From the NCBI GenBank assembly GCA_937873155.1, contig CALMVZ010000010.1, positions 186,001 to 250,000 of the forward strand: a DNA stretch of 64,000 nt, in the 5' to 3' direction. Below are positions 36,290-47,900 of the stretch, piece by piece; position 1 is the first letter of the stretch; each line of letters begins with the position of its first letter. The DNA comes from an uncultured Bacteroidota bacterium (GTDB lineage Bacteria; Bacteroidota; Bacteroidia; B-17B0; Aurantibacillaceae). The notes beneath the pieces were generated by a model. That model was not told where the DNA came from, searched no databases, and saw only the letters and a program-made list of their open reading frames with translations. The translations under genes and the position numbers were made by a program.

Positions 36290-36745
36290 ATGGCGGTGAA
36301 GTTAGAAGACGAGATACAGCAGAAGAAATTTAAAAGCGAGTTCCATAAACTTGCGATCAACATAGCGTACTCTTATAACTGGATGAGTTATAAGAACCAC
36401 ACCAAATTCAAGAACGAAAATATCACGCCGCAGCAATACAACGTTCTCCGCATTTTACGCGGACAACATCCGAATCCTTGTAATTTGAAATTAGTGAAGG
36501 AAAGAATGCTCGACAGGATGAGCGATGCTTCACGGATCATTGACAAATTAAAGACAAAAGGTTTTGTTGAACGTCACGAATGTCCAAACGACAGGCGTAA
36601 CGTTGATCTCCTGATCACCGAAAAAGGCCTGGAATTATTGAGGGCACTTGATCATGTTGATGATGATTTTAAGATCGTATTTAAGAACCTGAGTGCTTCG
36701 GAAGCCAGGCAACTCAATGATCTGCTCGATAAAGCCAGAGGATAA
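36290..36745 (+). CDS. MarR-family transcriptional regulator
   Basis: A 151-residue dimeric winged-helix repressor: ITPQQYNVLRILRG, the recognition helix RMSDASRIIDKLKTKGFVERHE, the wing PNDRRNVDLLITEKG, and a C-terminal dimerisation helix. It is encoded behind yceI and probably controls it through the palindrome at 35582-35599. The ATG at 36290 is chosen because an earlier in-frame ATG (36239) would run through the terminator stem. No redox cysteines suggest an OhrR-type sensor. Confidence 0.9.
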   Translation: MAVKLEDEIQQKKFKSEFHKLAINIAYSYNWMSYKNHTKFKNENITPQQYNVLRILRGQHPNPCNLKLVKERMLDRMSDASRIIDKLKTKGFVERHECPNDRRNVDLLITEKGLELLRALDHVDDDFKIVFKNLSASEARQLNDLLDKARG

Positions 36746-36814
36746 ATCGTTAAAACGGGTGGCAAAGCCTCTTTTTTTTCCTTAAATTTATTTATCGGAA
36801 CTAATACAAATTGT

Positions 36815-37258
36815 GTGCGTGCAAAATTGAAATACTGCATTTTTTTACTGATCGGGATCACAATGGTGTTTTGCCGTAAACCAAGGAATGGTGATTATGT
36901 GATGACAGAAACCGGAACGAAAATAATACAATCGTGTTGGGGTCCCGGAAATTGTGAAACTAAGAATGAAGCTGTCTTTACAAAATCAGTTGTTGCAGTT
37001 GAAGATTCCAAAAAGCATTGGTTGTATGTTGATGGAAAAAAATGGGATAAGGATATCAATGCAGTTTATTATACGAATTCATTCACAAATGAGTATTCAC
37101 CGACCTCTTCCGAATCATTTACGTTCACCTATTCCGGTGCTATAAAACACAAATTCCTTATTGAAGGAACCTATACAATAAACTCGGTTTATTATCAAAA
37201 CTCTGAAGTATATACCACTACCAATTCAGGCGTATTCACTCTGAAAGTGAAGAAGTAG
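36815..37258 (+). CDS. Small predicted lipoprotein of unknown function
   Basis: A 147-residue protein with a signal ending in a lipobox (IGITMVFC, Cys at about 20). The mature part has cysteine-containing and aromatic strands (IIQSCWGPGNCETKNE, LYVDGKKWDKDIN, FTFTYSGAIKHKF) and ends in VFTLKVKK. No family is recognised. The start is a GTG at 36815; no in-frame ATG lies upstream, so the exact start is uncertain. Confidence 0.6.
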   Translation: MRAKLKYCIFLLIGITMVFCRKPRNGDYVMTETGTKIIQSCWGPGNCETKNEAVFTKSVVAVEDSKKHWLYVDGKKWDKDINAVYYTNSFTNEYSPTSSESFTFTYSGAIKHKFLIEGTYTINSVYYQNSEVYTTTNSGVFTLKVKK

Positions 37259-37368
37259 ATTTATTATCGTAGAATGGAACACATTCGTATTCATTCGAAG
37301 GACAGAGCCAAGGGATTATTCAGCAAACTCAGAACGAATCACAAATATTTCCATCCGAAGCACAGGGT

Positions 37369-37508
37369 CATGGTGAGTTTGCCGAACCACGAAAATATTG
37401 CTAAAAAACAATTGACGCTGAGCCTGACGAAGCACAGGTAAGCCCCTTCGTCAGGCTCAGGGGCTAGCTATTTGTAGACCTCAATTATGGTTCGGCAAGC
37501 TCACCATG
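37369..37508. repeat. Composite REP-like inverted repeat, left of the GIY-YIG gene
   Basis: Nested inverted repeats: CATGGTGAG-TTTGCCGAACC (37369-37388) pairs with GGTTCGGCAAGCTCACCATG (37489-37508), and inside it CTGAGCCTGACGAAG (37418-37432) pairs with CTTCGTCAGGCTCAG (37446-37460). The rest of 37259-37614 shows no gene, only more degenerate copies of the same family. Confidence 0.75.
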
Positions 37509-37614
37509 ACACACGTTTCCAAACGAGATCGTAGTAATCCAAGTACCCTGATACGTTTTCAAAATAAGATGATGCTTTAGAGGATTCACCATGAAATATG
37601 TTTTCAAAATGATT

Positions 37615-37902
37615 TTACATTGCATTGTTTTTACTTCTGGATAATTCTTTTAGTTTGGCAATATCTCCACTAATTAACGCTTCCTTTTTTGCCCTTGACC
37701 AACCTTTCACTCTTTTTTCAAAAGCGATCGCCTCTAAATTATTATCAAATTCTCGATAAAACATCAATTGTAAAGGACGTTTATCAAAAGTGTAACAATA
37801 CGGAAATGCACCTTCTTCGTGTTGTTTCATTCTTTTTTCAAGGTTGCTTGTGACGCCGGTATAATAAGAACTGTCCGAACATTTTAAAATATATACTTTC
37901 AT
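37615..37902 (-). CDS. GIY-YIG nuclease domain protein
   Basis: A 95-residue single-domain protein of the small GIY-YIG group: VYILKCSDSSYYTGVTSNLEKRMKQHEEG near the start, split in reading as VYILKCSDSSYYTGVT and NLEKRMKQHEEG, then the catalytic Arg (R24-type) and Glu (IAFEKRVKGWSRAKKEALI). Such stand-alone proteins (UhpT-linked UvrC-N-like and YhbQ-type) are common; function is mostly unknown. It is flanked on both sides by copies of the same repeat, so it may have moved or persisted with them. Confidence 0.85.
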   Translation of the reverse strand: MKVYILKCSDSSYYTGVTSNLEKRMKQHEEGAFPYCYTFDKRPLQLMFYREFDNNLEAIAFEKRVKGWSRAKKEALISGDIAKLKELSRSKNNAM

Positions 37903-37917
37903 TTTTCATTGGGTTAA

Positions 37918-38010
37918 AGCCCCTTCGTCAGGCTCAAGGGCCGGGTTATTAATTAAATCCTTCATGGTTCGTATGAGTTAACCGAAGTATCACCATGACA
38001 CCCGTTTCAA
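37918..38010. repeat. Degenerate copy of the REP-like repeat, right of the GIY-YIG gene
   Basis: AGCCCCTTCGTCAGGCTCA followed by ATGGTTCG and CACCATGACACC(C)GTTTC repeats 37441-37520 in the same order and orientation. The nearby TGCTACA-GAT-TGTAGCA dyad (38053-38069) is separate. Confidence 0.65.
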
Positions 38011-38102
38011 AGAATAGTTGTAACAAAATTAAATCGAGCAAACAGAAAGTCTTGCTACAGATTGTAGCATTATTAAAATAAGTTTTTTTAAAAGATCTTC
38101 AT

Positions 38103-38130
38103 AAAAAAAGGGAACCGAAAGTTCCCTTTT
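38103..38130 (-). terminator. Terminator downstream of gyrB
   Basis: AAAAGGGAAC, loop CGAAA, GTTCCCTTTT; on the minus strand a T-run follows. It lies about 50 bp past the gyrB stop and can also end transcripts from the other side. Confidence 0.8.
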
Positions 38131-38178
38131 GTAATATTAAGTTAATTCAAATGACAGAGTCATAGTGAGCTTGCCGAA

Positions 38179-40158
<1,980 letters not shown>

Positions 40159-40371
40159 CTAATTAATCTTTAAATATATCGAAATCCATTGGTTTTTTGG
40201 GCCGTTTTACGAGTGATTTTTACTAACAAATGTTAATAACATTTTCTTGTTTTTTAAGCATAGATTTGAACTGGAAAATGCTTCAGGATTTATCAGAAAA
40301 ATTCGCCAAATTTGTGTAACACAAGTCCTTTAAAAAGTCCTAACTTTGACAACAAAAACAACTGATATTCT

Positions 40372-41046
40372 ATGAAAAAATTATTTTTTATATTGCTGAT
40401 AAGTGTGCTGTCAATACCATCTTTCGCTGACGAATTGCCGCTGAAAAAAGAAAAAAACTCTTTTTTGAAGAAGGATAACAACGGCGAAAAATGCTTTGAT
40501 GAGAATACGCATATCATTAATCTTGGTGTCGGTTTTGGCAGCAGAAGTTATCATTCTATTTACAGAGGAGCAGGATACGCTTATGGCAGGACACCTGCTT
40601 TCAGTTTAACTTATGAGCAGGCATATCCCAAAAAATTAGGTCCGGGTTATTTAGGAATTGGTGCATACCTCGGGTTCCAGCACGAGTATTCTAAATACGA
40701 TTATTCGTATTATGATAACTCGTTTTATCTCAACACCTATTATTCCCATCATAAATGGAATTATTACATGGTAGCAGCGCGCGGTGTTTACCATTGGGAT
40801 GTTTTGAATGCCCATAATGCTGAAGTTTACGCCGGCGTTATTGTTGGTCTGCGTTTCCAGGTTCACAGTTACGAAACAAATGATCCCGGTAAAAAAGATC
40901 CATATACTTACTCACGCAGTTTTGCTTATCCTGCCTATTCCGCGTTTGCAGGTGCCCGCTGGTATTTTATTAAGAATGTTGGCTTATTTGCGGAAGTAGG
41001 ATACGGTATTTCGTATTTAACAGGCGGATTTAGCTTTAAATTCTAA
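40372..41046 (+). CDS. Predicted outer-membrane beta-barrel protein
   Basis: A 224-residue protein with signal peptide ending in PSFA. A charged N-terminal spacer (LPLKKEKNSFLKKDN) precedes barrel-like strands (INLGVGFGSRSYHS, YLGIGAYLGFQHEYSKYDYS, AGVIVGLRFQVHSYE) and a final FGISYLTGGFSFKF-type strand (read as YGISYLTGGFSFKF). Very tyrosine-rich, as in many Bacteroidota barrels. Function is unknown. Confidence 0.72.
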   Translation: MKKLFFILLISVLSIPSFADELPLKKEKNSFLKKDNNGEKCFDENTHIINLGVGFGSRSYHSIYRGAGYAYGRTPAFSLTYEQAYPKKLGPGYLGIGAYLGFQHEYSKYDYSYYDNSFYLNTYYSHHKWNYYMVAARGVYHWDVLNAHNAEVYAGVIVGLRFQVHSYETNDPGKKDPYTYSRSFAYPAYSAFAGARWYFIKNVGLFAEVGYGISYLTGGFSFKF

Positions 41047-41218
41047 CCCTTTGGCATCCCGATAGTCTTCACGCTCGGAAATGACTGAATGCCCGGATGA
41101 AACTACCGGAACAATCTTTAATTACATGTAAACGGATTTTTATATTTGTATAAAAATCATTTTAAAACTCGGGATCCATGGTGAGCTTGTCGAACCATAA
41201 GTCCCGTAAACTGTTTAT

Positions 41219-42004
41219 ATGGAAAATTTATTTTCAACCGAAGCTTTATTGAGTTTAATTCCATTAACATTAATGGAGATCTTATTAGGTATCGATAATG
41301 TCATTTTCGTTTCAATTGTTCTTAGCCGTTTGGACAGGAGCCAGGTAAGAGGTGCGAGCTTGGTATGGATGTTCACAGGGATCGCTATGCGTTTAATTTT
41401 CCTTTTTGTGTTGGGATATTTATTAAAAGGCGTACATGTCATGTTTACCATTTTTGAGCATCCTGTTGAATTAAAGGATATCATTATGTTAGCCGGCGGG
41501 TTGTTCCTGTTAGTGAATTCTACCCTCGAAATTCACAATAAACTGGAAGGTGAAGACCCGGATGAAAAATTGCGGGCTGAGAATAAAAAACCTGCTACAT
41601 TCAAAGCGATCATCACGCAAATAATTTTAATTGATATGGTTTTTAGTATCGACGGTATAGTTACGGCTATCGGTATGGCGAACAATTTTTTTATTATGAT
41701 GACGGCTGTAATTATCAGTATGATAGTGATGTTTTACTTTGCACCACGCATCTCAGCGTTCATCCATAAGCATCCGACGTTCAAAATTCTCGCGCTTTCT
41801 TTCCTTGTGCTGATCGCGGTTCTATTGGTAGTTGAAGGTGTTCATGTTGAAAAACTGGAGATCCCGAAAGGTTATATTTATTTTGCAATGGCTTTCTCGT
41901 TCGCAGTTGAACTCCTCAATTTAAAACTGCGTAAGAAAACCGTTAAACCTGTTGAATTGCGTTCTCCGACACTTGAGGAAGAGAAAACGGCAACGTATAA
42001 ATAA
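41219..42004 (+). CDS. TerC-family integral membrane protein
   Basis: A 261-residue protein with about seven membrane helices. The family signatures are ALLSLIPLTLMEILLGIDNVIF and QIILIDMVFSIDGIVTAIGMA, both with conserved Asp residues for metal contact. TerC/Alx members export manganese or support membrane protein folding; some are linked to tellurite resistance. It is alone, without other ter genes, and is followed by REP-like repeats. Confidence 0.93.
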   Translation: MENLFSTEALLSLIPLTLMEILLGIDNVIFVSIVLSRLDRSQVRGASLVWMFTGIAMRLIFLFVLGYLLKGVHVMFTIFEHPVELKDIIMLAGGLFLLVNSTLEIHNKLEGEDPDEKLRAENKKPATFKAIITQIILIDMVFSIDGIVTAIGMANNFFIMMTAVIISMIVMFYFAPRISAFIHKHPTFKILALSFLVLIAVLLVVEGVHVEKLEIPKGYIYFAMAFSFAVELLNLKLRKKTVKPVELRSPTLEEEKTATYK

Positions 42005-42240
42005 TTCCACCCCTACGGGGTTTTATTTATTTGGTATTGATTTTTCTATAATGATTTCATCCCTTCGGGATTATACCATGCTCGATCTTTAATGAACCTG
42101 GTTCTTAACTCCGAAGGAGTGAAATGATTATAGAACAACAAAAAAATTCTTTTTTAAACCCCGAAGGGGTGAAATGATTATGGAACAATGAAACAATTCT
42201 TTTTAAACCCCGAAGAGGGTGAAATTGGCCCAATTCGGTT
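42005..42240. repeat. Composite REP-like element, copy upstream of the carboxylase gene
   Basis: CCCCTACGGGG, CCCTTCGGGA, CTCCGAAGGAG, CCCCGAAGGGG and CCCCGAAGAGGG-type dyads are separated by GTGAAATGATTATAG/GGAACAA spacers. The same order occurs after the gene (43860-44060). It fills most of 42005-42303; the last 60 bases are AT-rich and hold the presumed carboxylase promoter. Confidence 0.85.
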
Positions 42241-42303
42241 GTTAAAGACAAGACAGTAAAAATCATAATAAAATAGTAAATTTAAGGCGTAAATAAAAGA
42301 AGC

Positions 42304-43845
42304 ATGACCTCAAAACTAAATATACTTGAACAGAAAAAAGCCGAAGCACTTTTAGGCGGTGGACAAAAACGTATTGACGCGCAGCACAAAAAAGGAAAAC
42401 TAACAGCGCGTGAACGTATTCATTTTTTAATGGATGAAGGCAGTTTCGAAGAGATCGGTATGCTGGTTTCTCACCGTAGCAACGATTTTGGTCTAGAGAA
42501 AGAGAAATATTTAGGAGATGGTGTTGTAACTGGATATGGAACTGTAAACGGGCGTTTAACATACGTTTTCTCCCAGGATTTTACGGTTTTCGGAGGTTCT
42601 TTATCTGAAACTCACGCTGAGAAAATTTGCAAAATAATGGACCTTGCTATGCAAAATGGCGCGCCAGTAATTGGTTTAAACGACAGCGGGGGCGCGCGGA
42701 TCCAGGAGGGTGTTGTTTCATTAGGCGGTTATGCTGATATTTTTTACCGTAATGTTCGTTCCAGCGGTGTTATCCCTCAATTATCAGCAATTATGGGTCC
42801 TTGCGCCGGCGGTGCGGTTTATTCGCCTGCTATGACCGATTTTATTTTAATGGTTGAGAATACTTCATATATGTTCGTTACAGGTCCAAACGTTGTAAAA
42901 ACTGTAACGCATGAAGAAGTGACCAGCGAAGAATTAGGTGGTGCAATGACTCATGCTACAAAAAGTGGTGTAACGCATTTCGCTTGTGCCAATGAAATTG
43001 AAGCGATCAATCATGTAAAACAATTATTGAGTTATATGCCTCAGAATTGCGAAGAAGACGCGCCTTCTGTTGCATACGAAATTGGTAATGAAACAAGGAC
43101 ACAGTTAAATTCGATCATTCCTGATAATGCAAACCAGCCTTACGATATGCGTGAGGTGATCGAAGGTGTTATTGATGACAATAGTTTCTTAGAAGTGCAT
43201 AAACATTTCGCTGAGAATATTGTTGTTGGTTTTGCGCGTTTAGCAGGGAAAAGTATCGGAATTGTAGCTAATCAGCCTGCAGTTTTAGCAGGGGTTTTAG
43301 ATATTCATTCATCAACTAAAGCAGCGCGTTTCGTGCGTTTTTGCGATAGTTTTAATATTCCTTTATTAGTATTTGAAGATGTGCCGGGCTTTTTACCGGG
43401 TACCGACCAGGAGTGGAACGCGATCATTACTAACGGTGCAAAATTATTGTACGCATTCTCAGAAGCAACTGTTCCGAGAATTACAGTGATCACCCGCAAA
43501 GCTTATGGCGGAGCGTATGATGTGATGAATAGTAAACACATTGGTGCGGATATGAATTATGCATGGCCAAGTGCAGAAATTGCGGTAATGGGAGCGAAAG
43601 GTGCCGCTGAAATTATATTCAAGGGAGAAATTTCGGCTGCAAAAGATAAAGACGCGAAATGGAAAGAGAAAGAAGCAGAATACCAAACCATGTTCGCTAA
43701 TCCTTACCGTGCAGCAGAACGCGGATTTATTGATGAGGTGATTAAACCGGAAGAAACACGAATAAAACTGATCCGCGCCTTTAAAATGTTAGAGAATAAA
43801 GTAGATCAGTTACCGAAAAAGAAACACGGGAATATTCCGTTGTAA
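42304..43845 (+). CDS. Acyl-CoA carboxylase carboxyltransferase subunit beta (propionyl/methylcrotonyl type)
   Basis: A 513-residue biotin-dependent carboxyltransferase subunit of the PccB family. Conserved elements are [20 protein letters not shown], the acyl-CoA site GGARIQEGV and [20 protein letters not shown], and the biotin-side [16 protein letters not shown]. It would transfer carboxyl from biotin to propionyl-CoA (or a similar acyl-CoA). The biotin carboxylase/BCCP subunit is not in the window. It is isolated and bracketed by two copies of the REP-like element. Confidence 0.93.
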   Translation: MTSKLNILEQKKAEALLGGGQKRIDAQHKKGKLTARERIHFLMDEGSFEEIGMLVSHRSNDFGLEKEKYLGDGVVTGYGTVNGRLTYVFSQDFTVFGGSLSETHAEKICKIMDLAMQNGAPVIGLNDSGGARIQEGVVSLGGYADIFYRNVRSSGVIPQLSAIMGPCAGGAVYSPAMTDFILMVENTSYMFVTGPNVVKTVTHEEVTSEELGGAMTHATKSGVTHFACANEIEAINHVKQLLSYMPQNCEEDAPSVAYEIGNETRTQLNSIIPDNANQPYDMREVIEGVIDDNSFLEVHKHFAENIVVGFARLAGKSIGIVANQPAVLAGVLDIHSSTKAARFVRFCDSFNIPLLVFEDVPGFLPGTDQEWNAIITNGAKLLYAFSEATVPRITVITRKAYGGAYDVMNSKHIGADMNYAWPSAEIAVMGAKGAAEIIFKGEISAAKDKDAKWKEKEAEYQTMFANPYRAAERGFIDEVIKPEETRIKLIRAFKMLENKVDQLPKKKHGNIPL

Positions 43846-43859
43846 TACAAGGGCCAAAA

Positions 43860-44060
43860 GTGCCTGCAAACAATATCACCCCTTTCAGGGTTTTGGTTTT
43901 GCAAGCATTGATCTTCTGTAATAATTTCATCCCTTCGGGATTTCGTTTTGGAACGCTTGATCCATAATGAATTTGACTCTTAACTCCGAAGGAGTGAAAT
44001 GATTATAGAAACAATATAAAATCTATTTTAAAACTCCGAAGGAGTGACATGCTTCGAAAC
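43860..44060. repeat. Composite REP-like element, copy downstream of the carboxylase gene
   Basis: Same blocks and order as 42005-42240: CACCCCTTTCAGGG, CCCTTCGGGA, AATGAATTTG-like spacer, CTCCGAAGGAGTGAAATGAT, then CTCCGAAGGAGTGACATG. Two elements therefore flank the carboxylase gene in the same orientation. Confidence 0.85.
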
Positions 44061-44082
44061 AACAATTAAATTAAGATCATAA

Positions 44083-44850
44083 ATGGAATCAGTAGAAGGA
44101 TCATCAGTTTTTTTTCACGCTTTAGCTTATATTGCTTTTATTATTCTATCGGGCGTTGGGTTTTTATTATGCTTTGTATTCTTCGTGGTTCGCATCTCAC
44201 AGGATCATAAACACAAATGGAATTGGCTGATCGCAGGAATTATCGCTTTACTGACCTTATTATTCTCAATTTATTTATTCGTCAGCAAAGTAGTGCATAC
44301 GGTTAAAGATCTTGGTCACCATGTAGAAAAGAAATTTGAAGAATCGATGGAAGATCTTCAGAAAATGGATTCATCGTATCAATACACCAAATTAAACACC
44401 AACGACATGGTGAAGAAATTGAAGGAATTTGAATCTATGAATGGGGAAACAAACGTTCCTAAAGAGTTTTATGTGTACTTCGGTTTTGCTGATTATTACA
44501 GGATGCCTTTAACGTATCCGTATTCATTACATTGTACTGATGTTTTGGAAACAGCAACTTTGTATGATGAAAGCCGTGTCAGTGATTTTAATGTGAATGA
44601 TAATGGGGAGATTGAAACAGAGTGGAACAATATTAAAGAATTTGCTTTTGATAATTCAGCTTTGATCGCAAGGGTAGGAGCAAGTGGTGATAAAAAGGAA
44701 ATGTATATGGTGTATTCTTTTAGTGATTCAAAGAAAATATCAATGCAATCAACACTTAAAGATGTATTTAAAACAGCTCATAAAGAATTTGGTTACCGCG
44801 GTTATGATACACTGATAAATGTCTTGGAGTACAACAATCTCTTTAAATAA
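44083..44850 (+). CDS. Membrane protein of unknown function
   Basis: A 255-residue protein with two membrane helices near the N-terminus (about residues 12-36 and 46-66), then a soluble domain (about 75-255) with a charged helix, a Tyr-rich segment and a YRGYDTLINVLEYNN end. It is not recognised. The soluble part probably lies on the side opposite to the short N-terminus. It is separated from the carboxylase gene by repeats and ends at a bidirectional terminator. Confidence 0.7.
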   Translation: MESVEGSSVFFHALAYIAFIILSGVGFLLCFVFFVVRISQDHKHKWNWLIAGIIALLTLLFSIYLFVSKVVHTVKDLGHHVEKKFEESMEDLQKMDSSYQYTKLNTNDMVKKLKEFESMNGETNVPKEFYVYFGFADYYRMPLTYPYSLHCTDVLETATLYDESRVSDFNVNDNGEIETEWNNIKEFAFDNSALIARVGASGDKKEMYMVYSFSDSKKISMQSTLKDVFKTAHKEFGYRGYDTLINVLEYNNLFK

Positions 44851-44858
44851 ACACCAAT

Positions 44859-44887
44859 AAAAAAGGGAAGCACTACTTCCCTTTTTT
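44859..44887. terminator. Bidirectional terminator
   Basis: AAAAAAGGGAAG, short loop, CTTCCCTTTTTT. It separates convergent genes (the membrane protein on plus, the giant secreted proteins on minus). Confidence 0.85.
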
Positions 44888-44907
44888 AGTTTATAGAGTT
44901 TTAATAT

Positions 44908-47900
44908 CTATTTCATCAAAATCACATGTCCTTTCAGCTCATGCGATTTTCCGAATACACTTGTCGCCTGGATGATCCAACTGTAAGTTCCTTCTTCAAG
45001 AACGCCGTATTTCACATCCTTACTCGATTGCATAGTTCCGTCCCAGCCTTTTTCAAATTCGGTGGTTGAGAACACTTTCCCGCCCCAGCGATCGAAGATG
45101 TTCAATTCATATTTTGTTACTCCAAATCCTTTTGGCTGGAATATGTCATTCAATCCATCACCATTCGGTGTAAATGTATTTGGCACATAAATTCCGAAAT
45201 CTTCACCAACTACTAAAGGACGGATCAAGGTATCAGAACAACCATTACTACTCTTCACAACCAAAACAACAGGGTAAGTTCCCGGTTCCGTATATTGGAA
45301 AGTAGGATTTTGTTCAATGGATGTGTATTGTGCTGTATTCATAAAGTACCAGTTCCAGCTAACAATTGAATCGCCATAAGAAGCATCAGTGAATGTCACA
45401 TACTGATCCTGGTTGATAATTGGTTTAAGAGGAGCATGGTTGAAATCAGCAACCGGATTAGGATAAACATCGATATTTACAGGAGGGGCAACACCAAAAC
45501 AGCCATTGTTATCAAATACAGTTAAGCCTAAAGTATAAGTTCCTGATTCAGGGAAACAATAAGAAGCATTTTGAGAACCTGATATTCCTGTACCGTTAAC
45601 CAACCAGCCATAAGATGTGATACTTGTTGAACTCGTTGCAGTAAATGTCACACAAGATGGTGCACAACCTCTGTTCGAACTTGTATTGATACTTGCATTC
45701 GGATTTGGATTCACCACAATATTCGTATTAGCAAAATTACTACAGCCGTTAGCTGTACCAACAACTGTGATGTTGATCGAAGTATTTCCATTAAATGGAT
45801 ATGTTGATCCTGTAATATTTCCGGGTTGCCAGATATAAGTAACCGCACCGTTCGCCGTTAAATTTGTAGTTTGTCCCGCACACAATGTAGCGCTTGTAGC
45901 TGTTACAGTCGGCTGAGGATGGAAAGTTAAATTCACATTAGCTGTTGCAGGACAATTGTAAGCATCCGTTGCATTCACAACATAATTATAATTTCCGGCA
46001 GCAGCTTCGTTAACGGGATAATTGGCAGCTGATGGCCCTGACACCCAATTATAGTTATATGGGCCCGTACCACCTGCACCAACAGCATTTACGTTGATAA
46101 CTGTATTAGCACAAGCCTGTGTTGTAGCGCTGTTAATTGTAACAGTGAAAACAGTTGGCTGTGTAATTTGCGTTGAAGCAATACTAGTACATCCATTTGC
46201 ATCAGTAACAGTACAAGAATAAGTTCCTGCAGTTAAATTCGAAGCATCTTGTGTTGTTTGAGAAGGAATTGTACTCCAGTTATAACTGTATGGTCCGGTA
46301 CCAACAGTTACGTTCACAGTTGAAGTTCCATTGCTTTGTCCGTTACACAATACATTCGATCCTGTGAAATTGAATACAGGAACAGGATTGATCACCACGG
46401 TAAATGTTGTACTCGCTGTACAAGTTCCCGAAGAAACCAATAAAGTATAAACACCATTTGCAGCAGCAGTAACGTTATTGATAGTTGGATTTTGATTCGT
46501 GCCTGTATAACCCGGACCGCTCCATGCATAAGAAGCGCCGCCGCTGCCGAATAGATTTAAAGTTTGCCCCGCACAAACAGGGCTGTTACTTGCAATAGTA
46601 GGATTTGGTAAAGGCAGTACAGTTACGTTTGCATTCGCTGTATTCGTGCAGTTGTTCGCATCCGTTACAGTCACAACATAAGTTCCTGACATAGTTAACT
46701 GTGCGCCGGGAATAGTTGGATTCTGTACATTAGAAGTATATCCGCCCGGACCGGACCAGGAGTAGGTAACACCACCGTTAGAAGTTAAGTTGATAGTAGT
46801 ATTAACACAATTTGTTGGATTGGTAACTGCAATTACAGGTAATGAATTTACAACAACGTTTACGTTCGCTGTGTTCGTACAACCGTTAACATCTGATACG
46901 GTTAAAATATAATTACCGCCATTCGCATTTGTCGCAGTTGCGATGGATGGAGTAGCAGAGTTTGAATTAAATGTTGCAGGGCCTGTCCATGTATAAGTTG
47001 TTCCGCCTGATCCTGTGAAGTTGATAGGTTGTCCGACACAAACCGGGCTGGTTGCCAATGCTGTTGGAGTAGGTAATGCATTTACCACGAGGTTAGTTGT
47101 TGCACTCGCAGTACAAGTTCCTATTGAAACTAAAACCGTATAAGTTCCGGTCATGGCAGGAGTTGAACCGGTTTGTATCGGATTTTGTGCATTTGAAGAA
47201 AATCCTCCGGGGCCACTCCAGGTATAACTTGAAGCTGAAGCAGCGTTTAAAGTAAAAGTTGTTCCTGCACAATGTGGTCCTGAATTAGCCGCAGAAGTTG
47301 TTGGTGTTGTCACAGCAACGTTTACCGTTCCTATAGTTGTACAACCAAGAGCGGTTACAGTAACTGTATATAAACCTGCATTAATTGTTGTAGCTGCAGG
47401 TATTGTCGGATTTTGTAATGCTGATGTAAATGCATTTGGCCCGCTCCATGAATAAGTTCCGCCACCGGTAGAAGATAAGTTAATAGGGAAGTTCAAACAA
47501 ACCGGACTATTACTATTCATCATAACAACCGGCATAGGATTTACAGTTACGGTTGTCATGGCTGTATTTGTACATCCGGCAGCGCTTGTTACAGTAAGAA
47601 CATAATTCCCACTGTTACCGGCAACTGCATTCGGTATAGTTGGATTTTGTAAGTTAGATGTGAATGCCATTGGTCCGGTCCACGAATACGTTCCGCCGCC
47701 ACCGCCGGTTAAACTAATTGCATTACCTGCACAAATAGGAGTATTATTGGAAGCATTTGGTGTTGGTAAAGGATTTACAACAACGTTTGTTGTTCCTGAC
47801 GCGATACAACCACCAGCACTTGTTACAGAAACAGAATATGTTCCCGCATTAGTCAATTGTCCATTTGCAATAGTAGGATTTTGTAAATTACTAGTGAAGG

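Noticed and set aside
37259-37614. Small genes in the REP-like region before the GIY-YIG gene
   Set aside because: Only degenerate repeat copies and no sustained open frame with coding features were seen.
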